Assembly (NCBI RefSeq): GCF_024166365.1
Contig: NC_064826.1
Coordinates: forward strand, 61,893,001 to 61,957,000
Direction of reading: 5' to 3'
DNA length: 64,000 bases
Source: Elephas maximus indicus
Taxonomy: Eukaryota; Chordata; Mammalia; Proboscidea; Elephantidae
Below the pieces are notes generated by a model. It ran no database searches, was not told where the DNA came from, and saw nothing but the letters and a program-made list of their open reading frames with translations. Made by a program: the position numbers and the translations under genes. Below, one piece after another: positions 1 to 11,399 of this stretch; position 1 is the stretch's first letter, and every line of letters begins with the position of its first letter.

Positions 1-851
1 TGGGAGCTTCTAAAAATCAAACACTTATGCTCATCAAAAAACTTAACCAAAAGAGTAAAAAGATAATCTACAGACTGGGAAAAAAATTTTGGCTACAACA
101 TATCCTATAAGGGTCTAATCTCTAAAATCTACAAGATACTGCAATGTCTCAACAACAAAAAGACAAACAACCCAATTAAAAAATGGGCAAAGTATATGAA
201 CAGGCATTTCACTAAAAAAGACATTTAGCTGGCTAACAGATACATGAGGAAATACGATCATTAGCCATTAGAGAAATGCAAATCAAAACTAAGATGAGAT
301 ACAATCTCACCCCAACAAGACTGACACTAATCCAAAAAACACAAAATAATAAATGTTGTACAGGTTGTGTAGAGACTGGAACACTTATGCACTGCTGGTG
401 GGAATGTAAAATTGCTTTGGAAATCGATTTGGTGCTTCCTTAAAAAGCTAGAAACAGACGTTCCACACGATACAGCAATCCCACTCCTTGGAATATATCC
501 TACAGAAATAAGAGCCATCACATGAATAGATACTTGCACACCCATGTTCACTGCAGCACTGTTCATAATAGCAAAAAGATGGAAACAAGTTAGGTGCCCA
601 TCAACAGATGAGTGGATAAACAAATTACGGTACATTCAATGGAATACTACTCAATGATAAAGAACAATGATGAATCCGCAAAACATCTCACAACATGGAT
701 GAATCCGGAAGGCATTATGCTGAGTGAAATTAGTCACAAAATGACAAATATTGTACAAGACCACTAATATAAGAAGTCAAGAAAAGGTTTAAACAAAGAA
801 GAAAACATTCTTTGATGGTTACGAGGGTAGGGAGGGAGGGAGAGGGGAATT
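1..851 (+). mobile_element. L1 LINE, end of ORF2 and start of 3' UTR (left part)
   Basis: Sense-strand L1 sequence enters from the left window edge. It resembles the C-terminal end of L1 ORF2 and then an afrotherian-type 3' UTR. The frame is closed by several stops (the first is about 65 bases in), so it codes for nothing. The same L1 resumes at 3595 after the RTE insertion. The 5' end lies outside the window. Confidence 0.85.
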
Positions 852-863
852 CACTAACTAGAT

Positions 864-3582
864 TGTTGTTGTTGTTAGGTGCAGTCAAGTCGGCTCTGAC
901 TCATAGCGACCCTATGCACAACAGAACGAAACACTGCCCAATCCTGAGCTATCCTTAAAATCCTTGTTATGCTTGTGCTCACTGTTGCAGCCACTGTGTC
1001 AATCCACCTCGTTGAGGGTCTTCCTCTTTTCCGCTGACCTTGTACTCTGCCAAGCATGATGTCCTTCTCCAGGGACTGAGCCCTCCTGACAACATGTCCA
1101 AATTACGTAAGATGCAGTCTCACCATCCTTGCTTCTAAGGAGCATTCTGGTTGTATTTCTTCCAAGACAGATTTGTTTGTTCTTTTGGCAGTCCATGGTA
1201 TATTCAATATTCTTCGCCAACACCACAATTCGAAGGCATCAACTCTTCTTCGGTCTTCCTTATTCATTGTCCCGCTTTCACATGCATATGATGCAATTGA
1301 GAATACCATGGCTCGGGTCAGGTGCACCTTAGTCTTCAAGGTGACATCTTTGCTCCTCAACACTTTGAAGAGGTCCTTTGCAGCAGATTTACCAATGCAA
1401 TGCGTCTTTTGATTACTTGACTGCTGCTTCCATGGCTGTTGATTGTGGATCCAAGTAAAATGAAATCCTTTACAACTTCAATCTTTTCTCCGTTTATCAT
1501 GATGTCGCTCATTGGTCCAGTTGGGGGGATTTTTGTTTTCTTTATGTTGAGGTGCAATCCATACTGAAGGCTGTGATCTTTGATCTTCATTAGTAAGTGC
1601 TTCAAGTCCTTTTCACTTTCAGCAAGCAAGGTTGTGTCATCTGCATAACACAGGTTGTTAATGAGTCTTCCTCCAATCCTGATGGCCCGTTCTTTTTCAT
1701 ACAGTCCAGCTTCTCGTATTATTTGCTCATCATACAGATTGGACAGATATAGTGAAAGAATACAACCCTGACCCACACCTTTCCTGTCTTTAAACCAATC
1801 AGTATCTCCTTGTTCTGTGTGAACAACTGCCTCTTGATCTATGTAAAGGTTCCTCATGGGCACAATTAAGGGTTCTGGAATTTCCATTCTTCGCAATGTT
1901 ATCCATAATTTGTTATGATTCACAAAGTCAAATGCCTTTACATAGTCAATAAAACACAGGTAAACATCCTTCTGCTATTCTCTGCTTTCAGCCAGGATCC
2001 ATCTGACATCAGCAATGATATCCCCGGTTCCACATCCTCTTCTGAAACCGGCCTGAATTTCTGACAGTTCCGTGTCGATAGACCATTGCAGCCGTTTTTG
2101 AATGATCTTCAGCAAAATTTTGCTTGCGTTGGATATTGATGATATTGTTCTATAATTTCCCACATTCGGTTTGATCACCTTTCTTGGGAATAGGCATAAA
2201 TATGGATCTCTTCCAGTCAATTGGCCAGGAAGCTGTCTTCCATATTTCTTGGCATAGACAAGTGAGCACCTCCAACACTGCATCCGTTTGTTGAAACATC
2301 TCAATTGATATTCCATCAATTCCTGGAGCCTTGTTTTTCACCAATGCCTTCAATGCAGCTTGGACTTCTTCCTTCAGTACCATTGGTTCCTGATCATATG
2401 CCACCTCTTGAAATGGCTGAACATTGACTAATTCTTTTTGGTATAGTGACTCTGTGTATTCCTTCCATCTTCTTTTGATGCTTCCTGTGTAGCTTAATAT
2501 TTTCCCCATAGAATCCTTCACTACTGCTACTCCAGGCTTGAATTTTTTCCTCAGTTCTTTCAGCTTGAGAACTGTCGAGCGTGTTCTTCCCTTTTGGTTT
2601 TCCATCTCCAGCTCTTTGCACATGTCATTATAATACTTTATTTTGTCTTCTCAAGATGCCCTTTGAAATCTTCTGTTCAGTTCTTTTACTTCATCAATTT
2701 TTCCTTTTACTTTAGCTGCTCAGTGTTCAAAAGTAAGCTTCGGAGTCTCCTCTGACATCTATCTTGGTCTTCTCTTTCTTTCCTATCTTTTCAATGACCT
2801 CTTGCTTTCTTCAGGGATGATGTCCTTGATGTCATTCCTTCCACAACTCATCTGGTCTTTGGTCACTAGCGTTCAATGTGTCAAATCTATTCTTCAGATG
2901 GTCTCTAAATTCAGGTGGAATATACTCAAGGTCATATTTTGGTTCTTGTGGACTTGCTCTGATTTTCTTCAGTTTCAGCTTGAACTTGAATATGAGCAAT
3001 TGATGGTCTGTTCCACGGTCGGCCCCTGGCCTTGTTCTGACGGATGATACTGAGCTTTTCCAACCACTCTTTCCACAGATGTAGTCAATTTGATTTCTGT
3101 GTGTTCCATCTGGTGAGGTCCATGTGTATATTCGCCATTTATGTTGGTGAAAGAAGGTATTTGCAATGAAGAAGTCGTTGGTCTTACAAAATTCTATCAT
3201 TCGATCTCCAGCATTGTATCTATCACCAAGGCCATATTTTCCAACTACTGGTCCTTCTTCTTTGTTTACAACTTTCACATTCCAATCGTCAGTAGTTATC
3301 AATGCATCTTGGTTGCATGTTCGATCAATTTCAGACTGCAGCAGCTGATAAAAATCTTCCATTTCTTCATCTTTGGCCCTAGTGGTTGGTGCATAAATTT
3401 GAATAGTAGTCATATTAACTGGTCTTCTTTGTGGTAAAGTAGATATATGGATATTATCCTATCACTGACAGCATTGTACTTCAGGTTAGATCTTGAAACG
3501 TTCTTTTTGACAATGAATGCAACACCATTCCTCTACAAGTTGTCATTCCCAGCGTAGTAGACTATATGATTGTCAAAATGGC
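864..3582 (-). mobile_element. RTE (BovB-like) LINE copy A, 5'-truncated, inserted in an L1
   Basis: The left end carries the RTE 3' tail on the minus strand (a GTT repeat followed by the tail also found in AfroSINEs). Reading leftwards on the minus strand are endonuclease, reverse transcriptase and C-terminal domain remnants. The 5' end stops inside the endonuclease at about 3582. A perfect 12-bp target duplication, cactaactagat, flanks it at 852-863 and 3583-3594, showing that it landed in the 3' UTR of the surrounding L1. Confidence 0.93.
875..3413 (-). pseudogene. RTE endonuclease-reverse transcriptase relic (copy A)
   Basis: The broken frame of the single RTE polyprotein. The endonuclease part is at 2832-3413 (starting near TIQIYAPTTRAKDEE, with NQIDYICG and GTDHQLL near its end). 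The reverse transcriptase part runs over 2150-2623, 1975-2319 and 1357-1923, with motifs APGIDGIS and the catalytic box YADD (codons at 1636-1647). The C-terminal part is at 1103-1363 and 875-1057, including GQRKRGRPSTRWIDTVAA. At least four frame changes separate these pieces, so no active enzyme can be made, although the YADD box is intact. Confidence 0.9.
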
Positions 3583-3594
3583 CACTAACTAGAT

Positions 3595-4490
3595 AGTAGA
3601 CAAGAATTATCTTAGGTCAAGGGAAGCACAATACACAATACAGGGGAAGTCAGCACAACTGGACTAAACCAAAAGCTAAGAAGTTTCCAGGACATGACCA
3701 AATGCTACTCTGAGGGACACAGTAGCTGGGGCTGGGGTATGGGAACCATGGTTTTGAGGGACGTCTAGGTCAATTAGCATAAGTTTATTAAGAAAATGTT
3801 CTGCCACCCGCTGGTGTCTGGGGTCTTAAAAGCTTGTGAGCAGCCATCTAAGATGCATCAATTCGCCCCAACCCACCTGGAGCAAAGGAGAATGAAGAAC
3901 ATCAAAGGCACAAGGAAAATATTAGCCCAAGAGGCAAAAGAGCCACATAAACCCGAGAATTCATCAGCCTGAGACCAGAAGAACTAGATGGTGCCCAGAT
4001 ACCATCAATGACCACCCTGACAGGGAACACAACACAGAGTCCCTGATGAAGAGGGAGAAAATGTGGAACAGAACTCAAATTCTCATAAAAGGTCCAGACT
4101 TAATGGTATGACTGAGACTAGAGGAAGCCCCAAAGCCATGGCCCCCAGACACTCTGTTAACCCAGAACTAAAACCATTCCCAAACCCCACTCTTCAAAGA
4201 TAGACCACACTATAAAATAACACTCATGAAGAGTGTGCTTCTTAGTTCAAGCAGATAAATGAGACCAAATGGGTGGCTCCTGTTCAAAGGCAAGATGAGA
4301 AGGCAAGAAGGGACAGGAACTGATTGAATGGACACAAGAAACCCCGGGTGAAAAGTGGAAATGTGCTGTCACATTATAAGAATTGCAACTAGTATCACAT
4401 AGCAATATGTGTATAAATTTTCGTATGAGAAATTAACTTGAGTTGTAAACGTCCACCTAAAGCACAAAAAAAATTAAAAATAAGCATAAG
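3595..4490 (+). mobile_element. L1 3' UTR (right part) with A-rich end
   Basis: This is the continuation of the L1 at 1-851. It contains the stretch 'gtcttaaaagcttgtgagca' and ends in an A-rich tail near 4470-4490. A second 3' end of the same L1 family lies at 58270-58845, which confirms the sense orientation and the position of the 3' end. Confidence 0.88.
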
Positions 4491-4690
4491 GAAATTCTAG
4501 AACTGAAAAATACAATAACTAAAGAGTTTAACAGCAGATTAGACGTAGCTGAAGAGAGAATTAGTAAATGTGGGATAAATCAGAACAAATGCCCAGAATG
4601 AAACAAAGAAAGACAATAGGAAGGACAGCCAAGAAGAGATGGTAAGGTACATAAATGATACATACGGTGAGAAGGTCTAACGTTCACGTA
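4490..4690 (+). mobile_element. Old L1 fragment (5' region before ORF1)
   Basis: Text such as 'gaactgaaaaatacaataac' followed by 'cagcagattaga' and 'gctgaagagagaattagta' matches the L1 region around the start of ORF1, in sense. It is short, degenerate and without an open frame. Confidence 0.6.
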
Positions 4691-4865
4691 AGGCTGATAT
4701 TGTTTACTAGTTAAGCTAAACTACTGTTTTGTTTTAAGAAGACTGCAGGGAGTATTTTAGGTTTAAGGTTTAAAGATTATCTTGGGGCAAGGGGTTCATC
4801 CAACCTTCATGGCTCCAGGAAGTGTAGAGTAAGTGAGAATTTGTATTTTGTTTTGTTCGAATGCA
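4690..4865 (+). repeat. Interspersed repeat also present at 45440-45850
   Basis: The segment with 'ttaaggtttaaagattatct' followed by 'gttcatccaaccttcatggc' has a clear relative in the same orientation at about 45715-45850. It is therefore a dispersed repeat, probably an L1-type 3' region of the afrotherian lineage. I cannot name the family. Confidence 0.6.
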
Positions 4866-4869
4866 ACTA

Positions 4870-6480
4870 GCAAAAAAACACTAAGAATAAAACCCAACAT
4901 ACATTGCACCAAACAAAACCACACAGATCAGTCTCATTTTAAATATCTACTTACAAATCATAACTTAATTATTACCAAACACAATTTAGAAGCACACTAA
5001 AAGAATAATATACCTGGCCAGCTAAGTTCATATCAGGGATGGTAGAATACTCATTATTAGCAATAACTCACCCTAACCAAAAAGAAAAATCATAATCACC
5101 ATCGATGCAAAAAATGGCATTTGATCAAATTTGGCATTTAATTTTCATTTTAATAAAAGCCTTCTTATTAAAATAGAATTTTGTCAATACATTATAAAAT
5201 TGCATATCATGCTTAAATGAGAAACACCAGACATATTCCTATTAAAGCTAAGGAAAAGAATGCCTATTACTAGCATGATTATTTAACATTGTTATGGAAC
5301 TATCAGCTGAAGCAATTAAACCAGAGGAAAGAATGGTTTAAAAAAATTGACAATAGCTAGCTTCCCTGTATATAATCAGTTACAAAATGTAAGTGAATAA
5401 AAATCTCATTTACAATAGCAGTAATAAGATAAAATGCTTAGGATCAAATTTAGTTAGAAATGTACCCAAGCTATATGAAGAAAAAATTTTAAATGCTCTT
5501 GCAGGTCACACACACACACACACAAATTAAACAGACCTGAATAAATGGAAATAAATGGTACCACAGATATAGACATGAAACAGATATCCATCAAAGAAGA
5601 CAGGCTTATTCAATTAATGGTATTAAGATGGATCGAAATTTAATATTTTAATCATAAAACTATGAGAAGAAAATGTGGGTAATATTTTATAATATCAGAA
5701 CGGGAAAGTCTTTCTAAACTCTGAAACCATGAGAGAAATGATACATAAATCCACTTACATACAAATTATAATATACTGTATGGCAAAAAATATACTATCA
5801 AAAAAAACAAAATTTAGAGGGGAAAATTGCAGCATTATCAAAGTTGAAGGGCTAATTCCCTTCATATATAAAGTACTTCCACAAATCAGTAAGATAAGCT
5901 TCTTAACTGGGGGGGAAATGGGCAACAGGGATAAAAAAATTAGAAAAAAAGAAATACATGAGGTTTTAAATATACAAAAAGATGTTCAACCTCACTCATA
6001 ATAAAGTTAAGTACAAACTAAAGTTAGGAGATACCAGGTTGGCAAAGATCAAAAAACTTAATCATTGAAAACCTGCTGTTGGTGAAAAAGAAACGGTCAT
6101 CCTCACACATTGTTGACAGAAGTGTAATTGAAAGGCATTTTGACAATATCTGTCGAAATTCAACATGCACATATCTTTCGATCCAACAATTCCATTCTAC
6201 AAATTGGTCCTATAGTTATTTTGTACATATGAAAAATAATATTGAAAGCTGTTCTTGCAGGAGTATTTGTAATAACAATACATTAAATGATTAAATTTCT
6301 ATCAATTAGAACCAGTTAAAAATATTTGATATATCCATGTGATGGACTACTATGCAGACACTAAAAAGGATGAAGCAGCTCTTTATATGCTGATATAGAA
6401 TGATCCCTAAGCTATTTAAAAACAAACAAAAAAAGAAAGTTAAAACAACAGTATATATTTTATGTTACAATGTAGGCTTA
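4870..6480 (+). mobile_element. Degenerate L1-type LINE, ORF2 and 3' region
   Basis: A-rich sense-strand sequence resembling an old L1 (or half-L1): segments like 'atggcatttgatcaaatttg', the 'ctatatgaagaaaaaa' stretch and a terminal segment like the end of ORF2 near 6330-6400. Short open frames at 5729-6001 and 6079-6294 are remnants with no coding support. It contains the CA repeat at 5507-5524. Confidence 0.65.
5507..5524. repeat. (CA)n microsatellite
   Basis: Nine perfect CA units inside the degenerate L1. Confidence 0.9.
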
Positions 6481-7521
6481 ACTAGGTGGGGATGAGGGGG
6501 ATTCATTTTGCACTCTAAATCCTTTTGTGCCTTCAGAACTGTATTCCACGAGCATGTATTACTTATTCAAACAACATCAAATACAGCAGGAGTTCCTCAA
6601 AAAAGACAGAAATTTTCCCACTGGAAAGGAAAAATTCAGTATTATCAATGTTTCAATTTAGATTCAGTTTGAGCCAGATGCCTTGGAGGACCAGAATACA
6701 TCTCAAGGAAAAACTGTTCCTTATTTAAGAAAATAACTTAATGAACATTTTGGCTATGAAAGAGGTGATCCTCTAGGCACAGCTTAGATGGGCTTTATTT
6801 AGACAAAGATCCATAAAATTGATCTTCAAGATCAACTAACAATCAAGTAACTGAAACTTTGGCATTACCCTCTGGAGCCTGGGACAGAGGTGCAAGACAG
6901 AAAAGAAACATCAATCTACAGAGAGATGAGCCCTGGCCACGTGGCAGGAAGCTGGAGCCTACGGAGGGGCACGGTTAAAAAAAAATGCCCTGTGGTAGGG
7001 AAATAACTAGTGAATTTCTAGAAAAAATACTCAGTAGATGATTGTAATGACATGAATCAACTAGGTTTTGGAACCACTGTGCCAAGTGGTTCCAAAGCTG
7101 AATTTCAGATATAAAGGGCATATGTAAAACCGGCCACAAAAATTTCAGGGGCCACCTTACTTACACAATGTAAAAATCTCAGGCCTACAAAGGACCTCAA
7201 AAAAATAGGCTTGTTTGTGTTATCTTCTGTTGATCGCCAATCATCAGCATGACAATACTATGCTCACATTCAAGCAAACGGGGAGGTTTTATTAGTAGAA
7301 CAGATGGTCTGGTGTCCCCCTGCAGTTCATGAGGTTCTACCCAAAACAGTGCCATACAAGTAAATACAGGATGAACGGACCCAATTCTAATCCTTTTATC
7401 AGTTACCTTTTTTATTAATCATACACTAAACTGAATCTTTCACTCCGTAAATAGTTTATCAAGTTTAGCTAAATGATAGGCTGCAATCGTGCTGACGTGA
7501 AACGCAGTCCTGCAGCTTCCA
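6481..7521. other. Intergenic stretch without a recognised feature
   Basis: No open frame with protein-like features and no repeat that I can name. Short open frames here lack any recognisable motif. Confidence 0.5.
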
Positions 7522-7722
7522 CCACCACCAGGTACTGTCAATTCCAGCTCATGGTGACCCCATATATTCCAGAGTGGAACTGCACTCCATAGGTTTTCAA
7601 GTCTGTGAACTTTTGGAAGCAGATCACCAGGCCTTTCTTCAGAAGCACCTCTGGGTGTGTTTGAATTACCAACCTTTTGGTTAGTAGCCGAGCACTTAAT
7701 CTCTTGCACCACCCAGAAACTA
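7522..7722 (-). mobile_element. AfroSINE, longer subtype
   Basis: Minus-strand SINE. The tail is at the left and the tRNA-like head is at the right (ending near 'cttgcaccaccc'). The middle carries the 'agcagatcaccaggcctttc' segment that is also found in the RTE 5' UTR, which marks the longer subtype. Confidence 0.8.
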
Positions 7723-8562
7723 TCATGTAGCTTCAGTCAGGAGAAATACGCATTCTGAAAAGCTGACCAGGTCTGAGAGAGACATTCAAAAATGCAGAGT
7801 GGGCTAACACTGACCTAAGTGAACTGATTTTGCTATAAAGACTTTATTTAATATTGAGGGTAACATGACCATCAGTACGCCAGGAAAGCACAAAGGAAGA
7901 AATGCCTCACCTGAATCCCTGCATCCAACATTCATTAGAAAAGGCAGCTATGTGTGGCTGCTAAGAAAGTAAATCCAGTCAGTTTACTATTACTAATCAA
8001 AGTAACACATTGGCTCTCCACCGGGCATGGGATTTCACCAGAGCCCTTGTGCTCTTGTGGGAGAAAAGTCAAAGTCCAAATTAACCTGCACCAGAGAAAT
8101 AGCAAGACCAAAGCAGGGAGTAGCTACTCTCCTGCTAAATTCCAGTCCAAAGATCACAGTCAAGTCCAAGGAAACCCTCTAGAATAAAAAGCCACTGGTA
8201 TTCAACCCAGTGTCTAACTCATGCCATAGCCCAACTTGAGCATAAGTGGTTAGGTACAAGGCTAAGGCAAAGGCTGAGCAGTACAGGGCTCGAGACTGCT
8301 CCATTTTGAGTCTACTCTGCTGTTGTGAGTATGAATTAATCTTTTTTTTCCTCCAGATGGTTTCCCATGTCTCCCAATACTATTGAAAAAAGATACTGTT
8401 CAATTCTTAATATTGATATAGAAATATGAAGTCAAATACATTTGTTTGATGGAACTGAAGAGAGTTAGGAAACATATACATACATGGAAATTTAGATAAA
8501 AACAGCATGCCAAATCAGTGATGCAAGGATGGACTGTTCAACTTTATTGAGGTATAATTGAA
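7723..8562. other. Intergenic stretch without a recognised feature
   Basis: Apparently single-copy DNA. A 77-codon open frame at 7954-8187 has no recognisable motif and no coding support. Confidence 0.5.
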
Positions 8563-8897
8563 GAACATGGTGGTTCAGTAGTAGAATTCTCACCTTCCAT
8601 GCAGAGACCCAGGTTAAATTCCCACCCGAGGCACCTCACGCACAGCCACCACCTGTCAGCAGAGGCTTCCATGTTGCTATGATGTTGAACAGGCTTTAGA
8701 GGAACTTCCAGACTAAGACAGAGTAGAAGAAAGGACTGGCAATCTACTTTCAAAAATCAGTGAATGAAAATCCTATGGATCAAAACAGTCTGATTGACTG
8801 CTGATCACGGGGATGGAGAAGGACCATGCAGCATTCATTCTGATGTGCATGGGATCACCATGAGTCAGGGCCAACTCAACAGCAGCTAACAACAGCA
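8563..8897 (+). mobile_element. tRNA-Gly-headed SINE with RTE-derived body and tail
   Basis: The first 60 bases resemble tRNA-Gly (anticodon GCC type): 'ggtggttcagtagtagaatt' covers box A, with a decayed box B at 'caggttaaattcc'. The body (about 8675-8760) matches the RTE 5' UTR as seen at about 59330-59430, including 'cttccagactaagacag'. The end has the RTE 3' tail ('aacagcagctaacaacagc'). It is distinct from ordinary AfroSINE, whose head is different. Confidence 0.8.
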
Positions 8898-9370
8898 GTA
8901 CACAAAAATGTACATAATTAAAATTTATAGTTTAAGTTTTGACATATCTATACACTCACAAAACCAACACCACAATCAAGAAAATGAATATATACATCAC
9001 CTGAAAAAGTTTCCTTGTGCTCCTTTGTAATTCTTCCTTCCTGGTTTTCCCCATCTCACCCCATCTCCACCCCCAGATACTGGTCTGCTTCCTGCCCTAT
9101 AGATTGGTTTACACATTTTCTAGGATTTTATATAAATGCAATCATAGAGACTGTAGTCTTTTTTTCATCTGGGCTATTTCATTCAGCATAATTATTTTGG
9201 GATTCATCCATGTTGTTACATGTATATACAGTTCATTGTTTTGTACTGCTGAGTAATATTCCACTGCATGGATGTATCAGGATATGAATATATCACCAGT
9301 TATTTCCAGTTTTCGGTTATTACAAGTTGTTATGAACACTGGTGTACAAGTTTTTGTATGGACATGAGGC
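8898..9370 (-). mobile_element. L1 (L1M-type) 3' region, antisense
   Basis: It contains the antisense L1 landmarks 'gagtaatattccactgcatg' and 'attcatccatgttgtt', preceded by an L1M-like 3' UTR with 'aaccaacaccacaatcaaga'. The related minus-strand copy is at 53870-54320. Confidence 0.8.
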
Positions 9371-9571
9371 ATAGTAATGTTAACATAAAATTCAAAGCAA
9401 AATGCATTAACTAAGTCAAAAGAGAGCTTTATATTGATATCCACAAAGAAAATCTAGGTCAAAAGCCTTTATTTATACAAGCCTCTACAACTTCCCATTG
9501 TTATCAAAGCTCTATCCTGAACAAGACACCAGGCCTAGATTATTTTCACAGGCAAGTTCTGCCAAATTCTA

Positions 9572-9741
9572 AAAAACCAAAAACCAAACCCATTGCCACC
9601 AAGTTGATTCCAACTCATAGCAACCCTACAAGACAGAGTAGAACTGCCCCATAGGGTTTCCAAGGAGCACCTGGTAGATTTGAACTGCTGACCTGTTGGT
9701 TAGCAGCTGTAGCACTTACCCATTATGCCATGAGGTTTCCT
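9572..9741 (-). mobile_element. AfroSINE
   Basis: Complete minus-strand copy. The target duplication is ccaaattcta (9562-9571) versus ccaaactcta (9742-9751), with one mismatch. It lies in the L1 relic. Confidence 0.93.
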
Positions 9742-9792
9742 CCAAACTCTAAAGGAGTGGATAATTTCAAGTTTTCAAGTGGTTCCAAAGCA

Positions 9793-9963
9793 TAAAACCA
9801 AAAAAACCAAACCCAGTGCCGTCCAGTCGATTCCGACTCATAGCGACCCTATAGGACAGGGTAGAACTGCCCATAGAGTTTCCAAGGAGCGCCTGGTGGA
9901 TTCAAACTGCAGACCCTTTGGTTAGCAGCCGTAGCACTTAACCACTATGCCACCAGGGTTTCC
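9793..9963 (-). mobile_element. AfroSINE
   Basis: Complete minus-strand copy with a perfect 10-bp target duplication, ttccaaagca, at 9783-9792 and 9964-9973. Confidence 0.95.
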
Positions 9964-10171
9964 TTCCAAAGCACAGGGGGGAAAAAAGCTTCCACATTAA
10001 TCTCATGAGGCTAGCACAACCCTGATTCAAAAACCTGACAAAGTGGCAGTGCTACCAAAATAAAGAACTATAAAAAGATGAGGGGAGAAGTTGTAAACCA
10101 AACTACCTTATGAATACTAATGAAAAATCCTAAGTTTTAGTAAATTGAATATGGCAGTGTATTAACACCAA

Positions 10172-10379
10172 CATGAACCAAACCCATTACCCTTCAGTCA
10201 ATTCTGACTCATAGCGACCCTGTAGGGCAGAAGAGGACTGCCTCATAGGGTCTCCAAGGCTGTAAATCTTTACAGAGGCAGACTGCCACATCTTTCTCCC
10301 ACAGAGCAGCTGGTGGGTTCAAACCGCTGACCTTTTGGTTAGCAACTGAGTGCTTAACCACTGCACTACCAGGGCTCCT
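10172..10379 (-). mobile_element. AfroSINE, subtype with ~35-bp insertion
   Basis: Minus-strand copy with the extra middle segment 'gcagactgccacatctttct' found also at 24982-25190, 32855-33052, 39376-39588, 55425-55631 and 62501-62616. A second, tail-only AfroSINE fragment follows at about 10394-10427. Confidence 0.92.
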
Positions 10380-10470
10380 GAAAGCCAGCATACCCACCCA
10401 GTGCCGTCGAGTCAATTCCGAGCATAGGTCTTAGTAAAGCAAAGGGTGATGCAAAGAAATCTACTGAAGC

Positions 10471-10824
10471 CATTCATTAATGGATTAAAAGATAATTTTG
10501 CAAAAGGAATTTTTAAAAAATCATTAATCCCTGATTTAAATAAACCTTTTTATATACTAAGAATAAACAGGTTAGCTGGAAGTTTGTGTCCTTGTATTGT
10601 TCAAAGGCATTTACAATGATTGTGTTTTATTAGAGAATAAAATTCATTTCCACTGCAAAGTAAAAAAAAAAAGAAAATCATGGTGGGCATAAACTGAAGA
10701 TACCCTGACAGCTGGTTAAGGCGGCACTGAAATAACCAATGGAGGTGGAAGAACTCTGATACCACCATATTGAAATTTTTCATAACGAACACAAAACAAT
10801 TCATGTACATAAGTTCATCAGTGT
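10471..10824. other. Intergenic stretch without a recognised feature
   Basis: AT-rich and apparently single copy. It contains an A-run near 10662. Confidence 0.45.
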
Positions 10825-11399
10825 TGTGATGGTTAAGGTTGTGTGTCTACTTGGCTCAGCCATGATTCTCAGTGGTTTGGCAGTTACATAATGATTTAAT
10901 GTGGCAGTTGTGTAATGACAGAACTATCCTCCACTTTGCGATATAATGTAATCACCACTCTGATGTGATCAGCCTACCAGTTCTAAGGGGAGTTTCCTCA
11001 GGGTTGTGGCCTGACCCAATATATATGGACATTCTAGCAAAGTTTGCCAGCTTTTGCTCACTCTGGATCCTGCATCCAGCTCAGCATCATCTGACCTCCA
11101 TTTCTTGAGCCTTGAGCCAGCAGCCTGCTGTATCACATGCTGATCTTGGGATGTGTAGGCATCCTCAGGCCATGAGCCAGCAGCCTACCATCTGACCTGC
11201 CGTTCATCAGCCCCTGCAGCTGCACGAGTCAGAAACCTCCAACCTGACACAGACTTGAGACTTGCGAGCCTCTACAACCATGTGAGCCATTTCTTTGAGA
11301 TAATGATACAGTAATATATACATATATATATACACATATATCTACCTACATATGTATGCTTCACTGGTTTTGCCTCTCTAGAGAACCCAGCCTAAGATA
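10825..11399 (+). mobile_element. MLT2-type (ERVL) solo LTR
   Basis: It begins with the class signature 'tgtgatggttaagg' and 'ctacttggctcagccatgat', and ends with a TA-rich stretch followed by 'tctctagagaaccc' and 'cctaagata'. There is no internal ERV sequence on either side. The possible 5-bp target duplication is agtgt (10820-10824) versus aatgt (11400-11404), one mismatch. It lies just downstream of MTERF1. Confidence 0.75.

Larger units (their letters stand above)
9480..10470 (+). mobile_element. L1 ORF2 relic interrupted by three AfroSINEs
   Basis: Sense L1 ORF2 (reverse transcriptase region) can be followed across the SINE insertions. 'ctatcctgaacaagacacca' before the first SINE continues as 'aggagtggataatttcaa' after it, then 'ctagcacaaccctgattcaa' and 'agtaaattgaatatggcagt'. 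Many stops and gaps leave no gene. Confidence 0.75.

Noticed and set aside
5507..5524. CA run and the many short direct repeats as a CRISPR-like array
   Set aside because: Simple sequence and dispersed SINE copies. No regularly spaced repeats and no spacers.
8563..8640. Possible tRNA-Gly gene
   Set aside because: It is the head of a SINE: the arms are mismatched, box B is decayed, and RTE-derived sequence follows directly.
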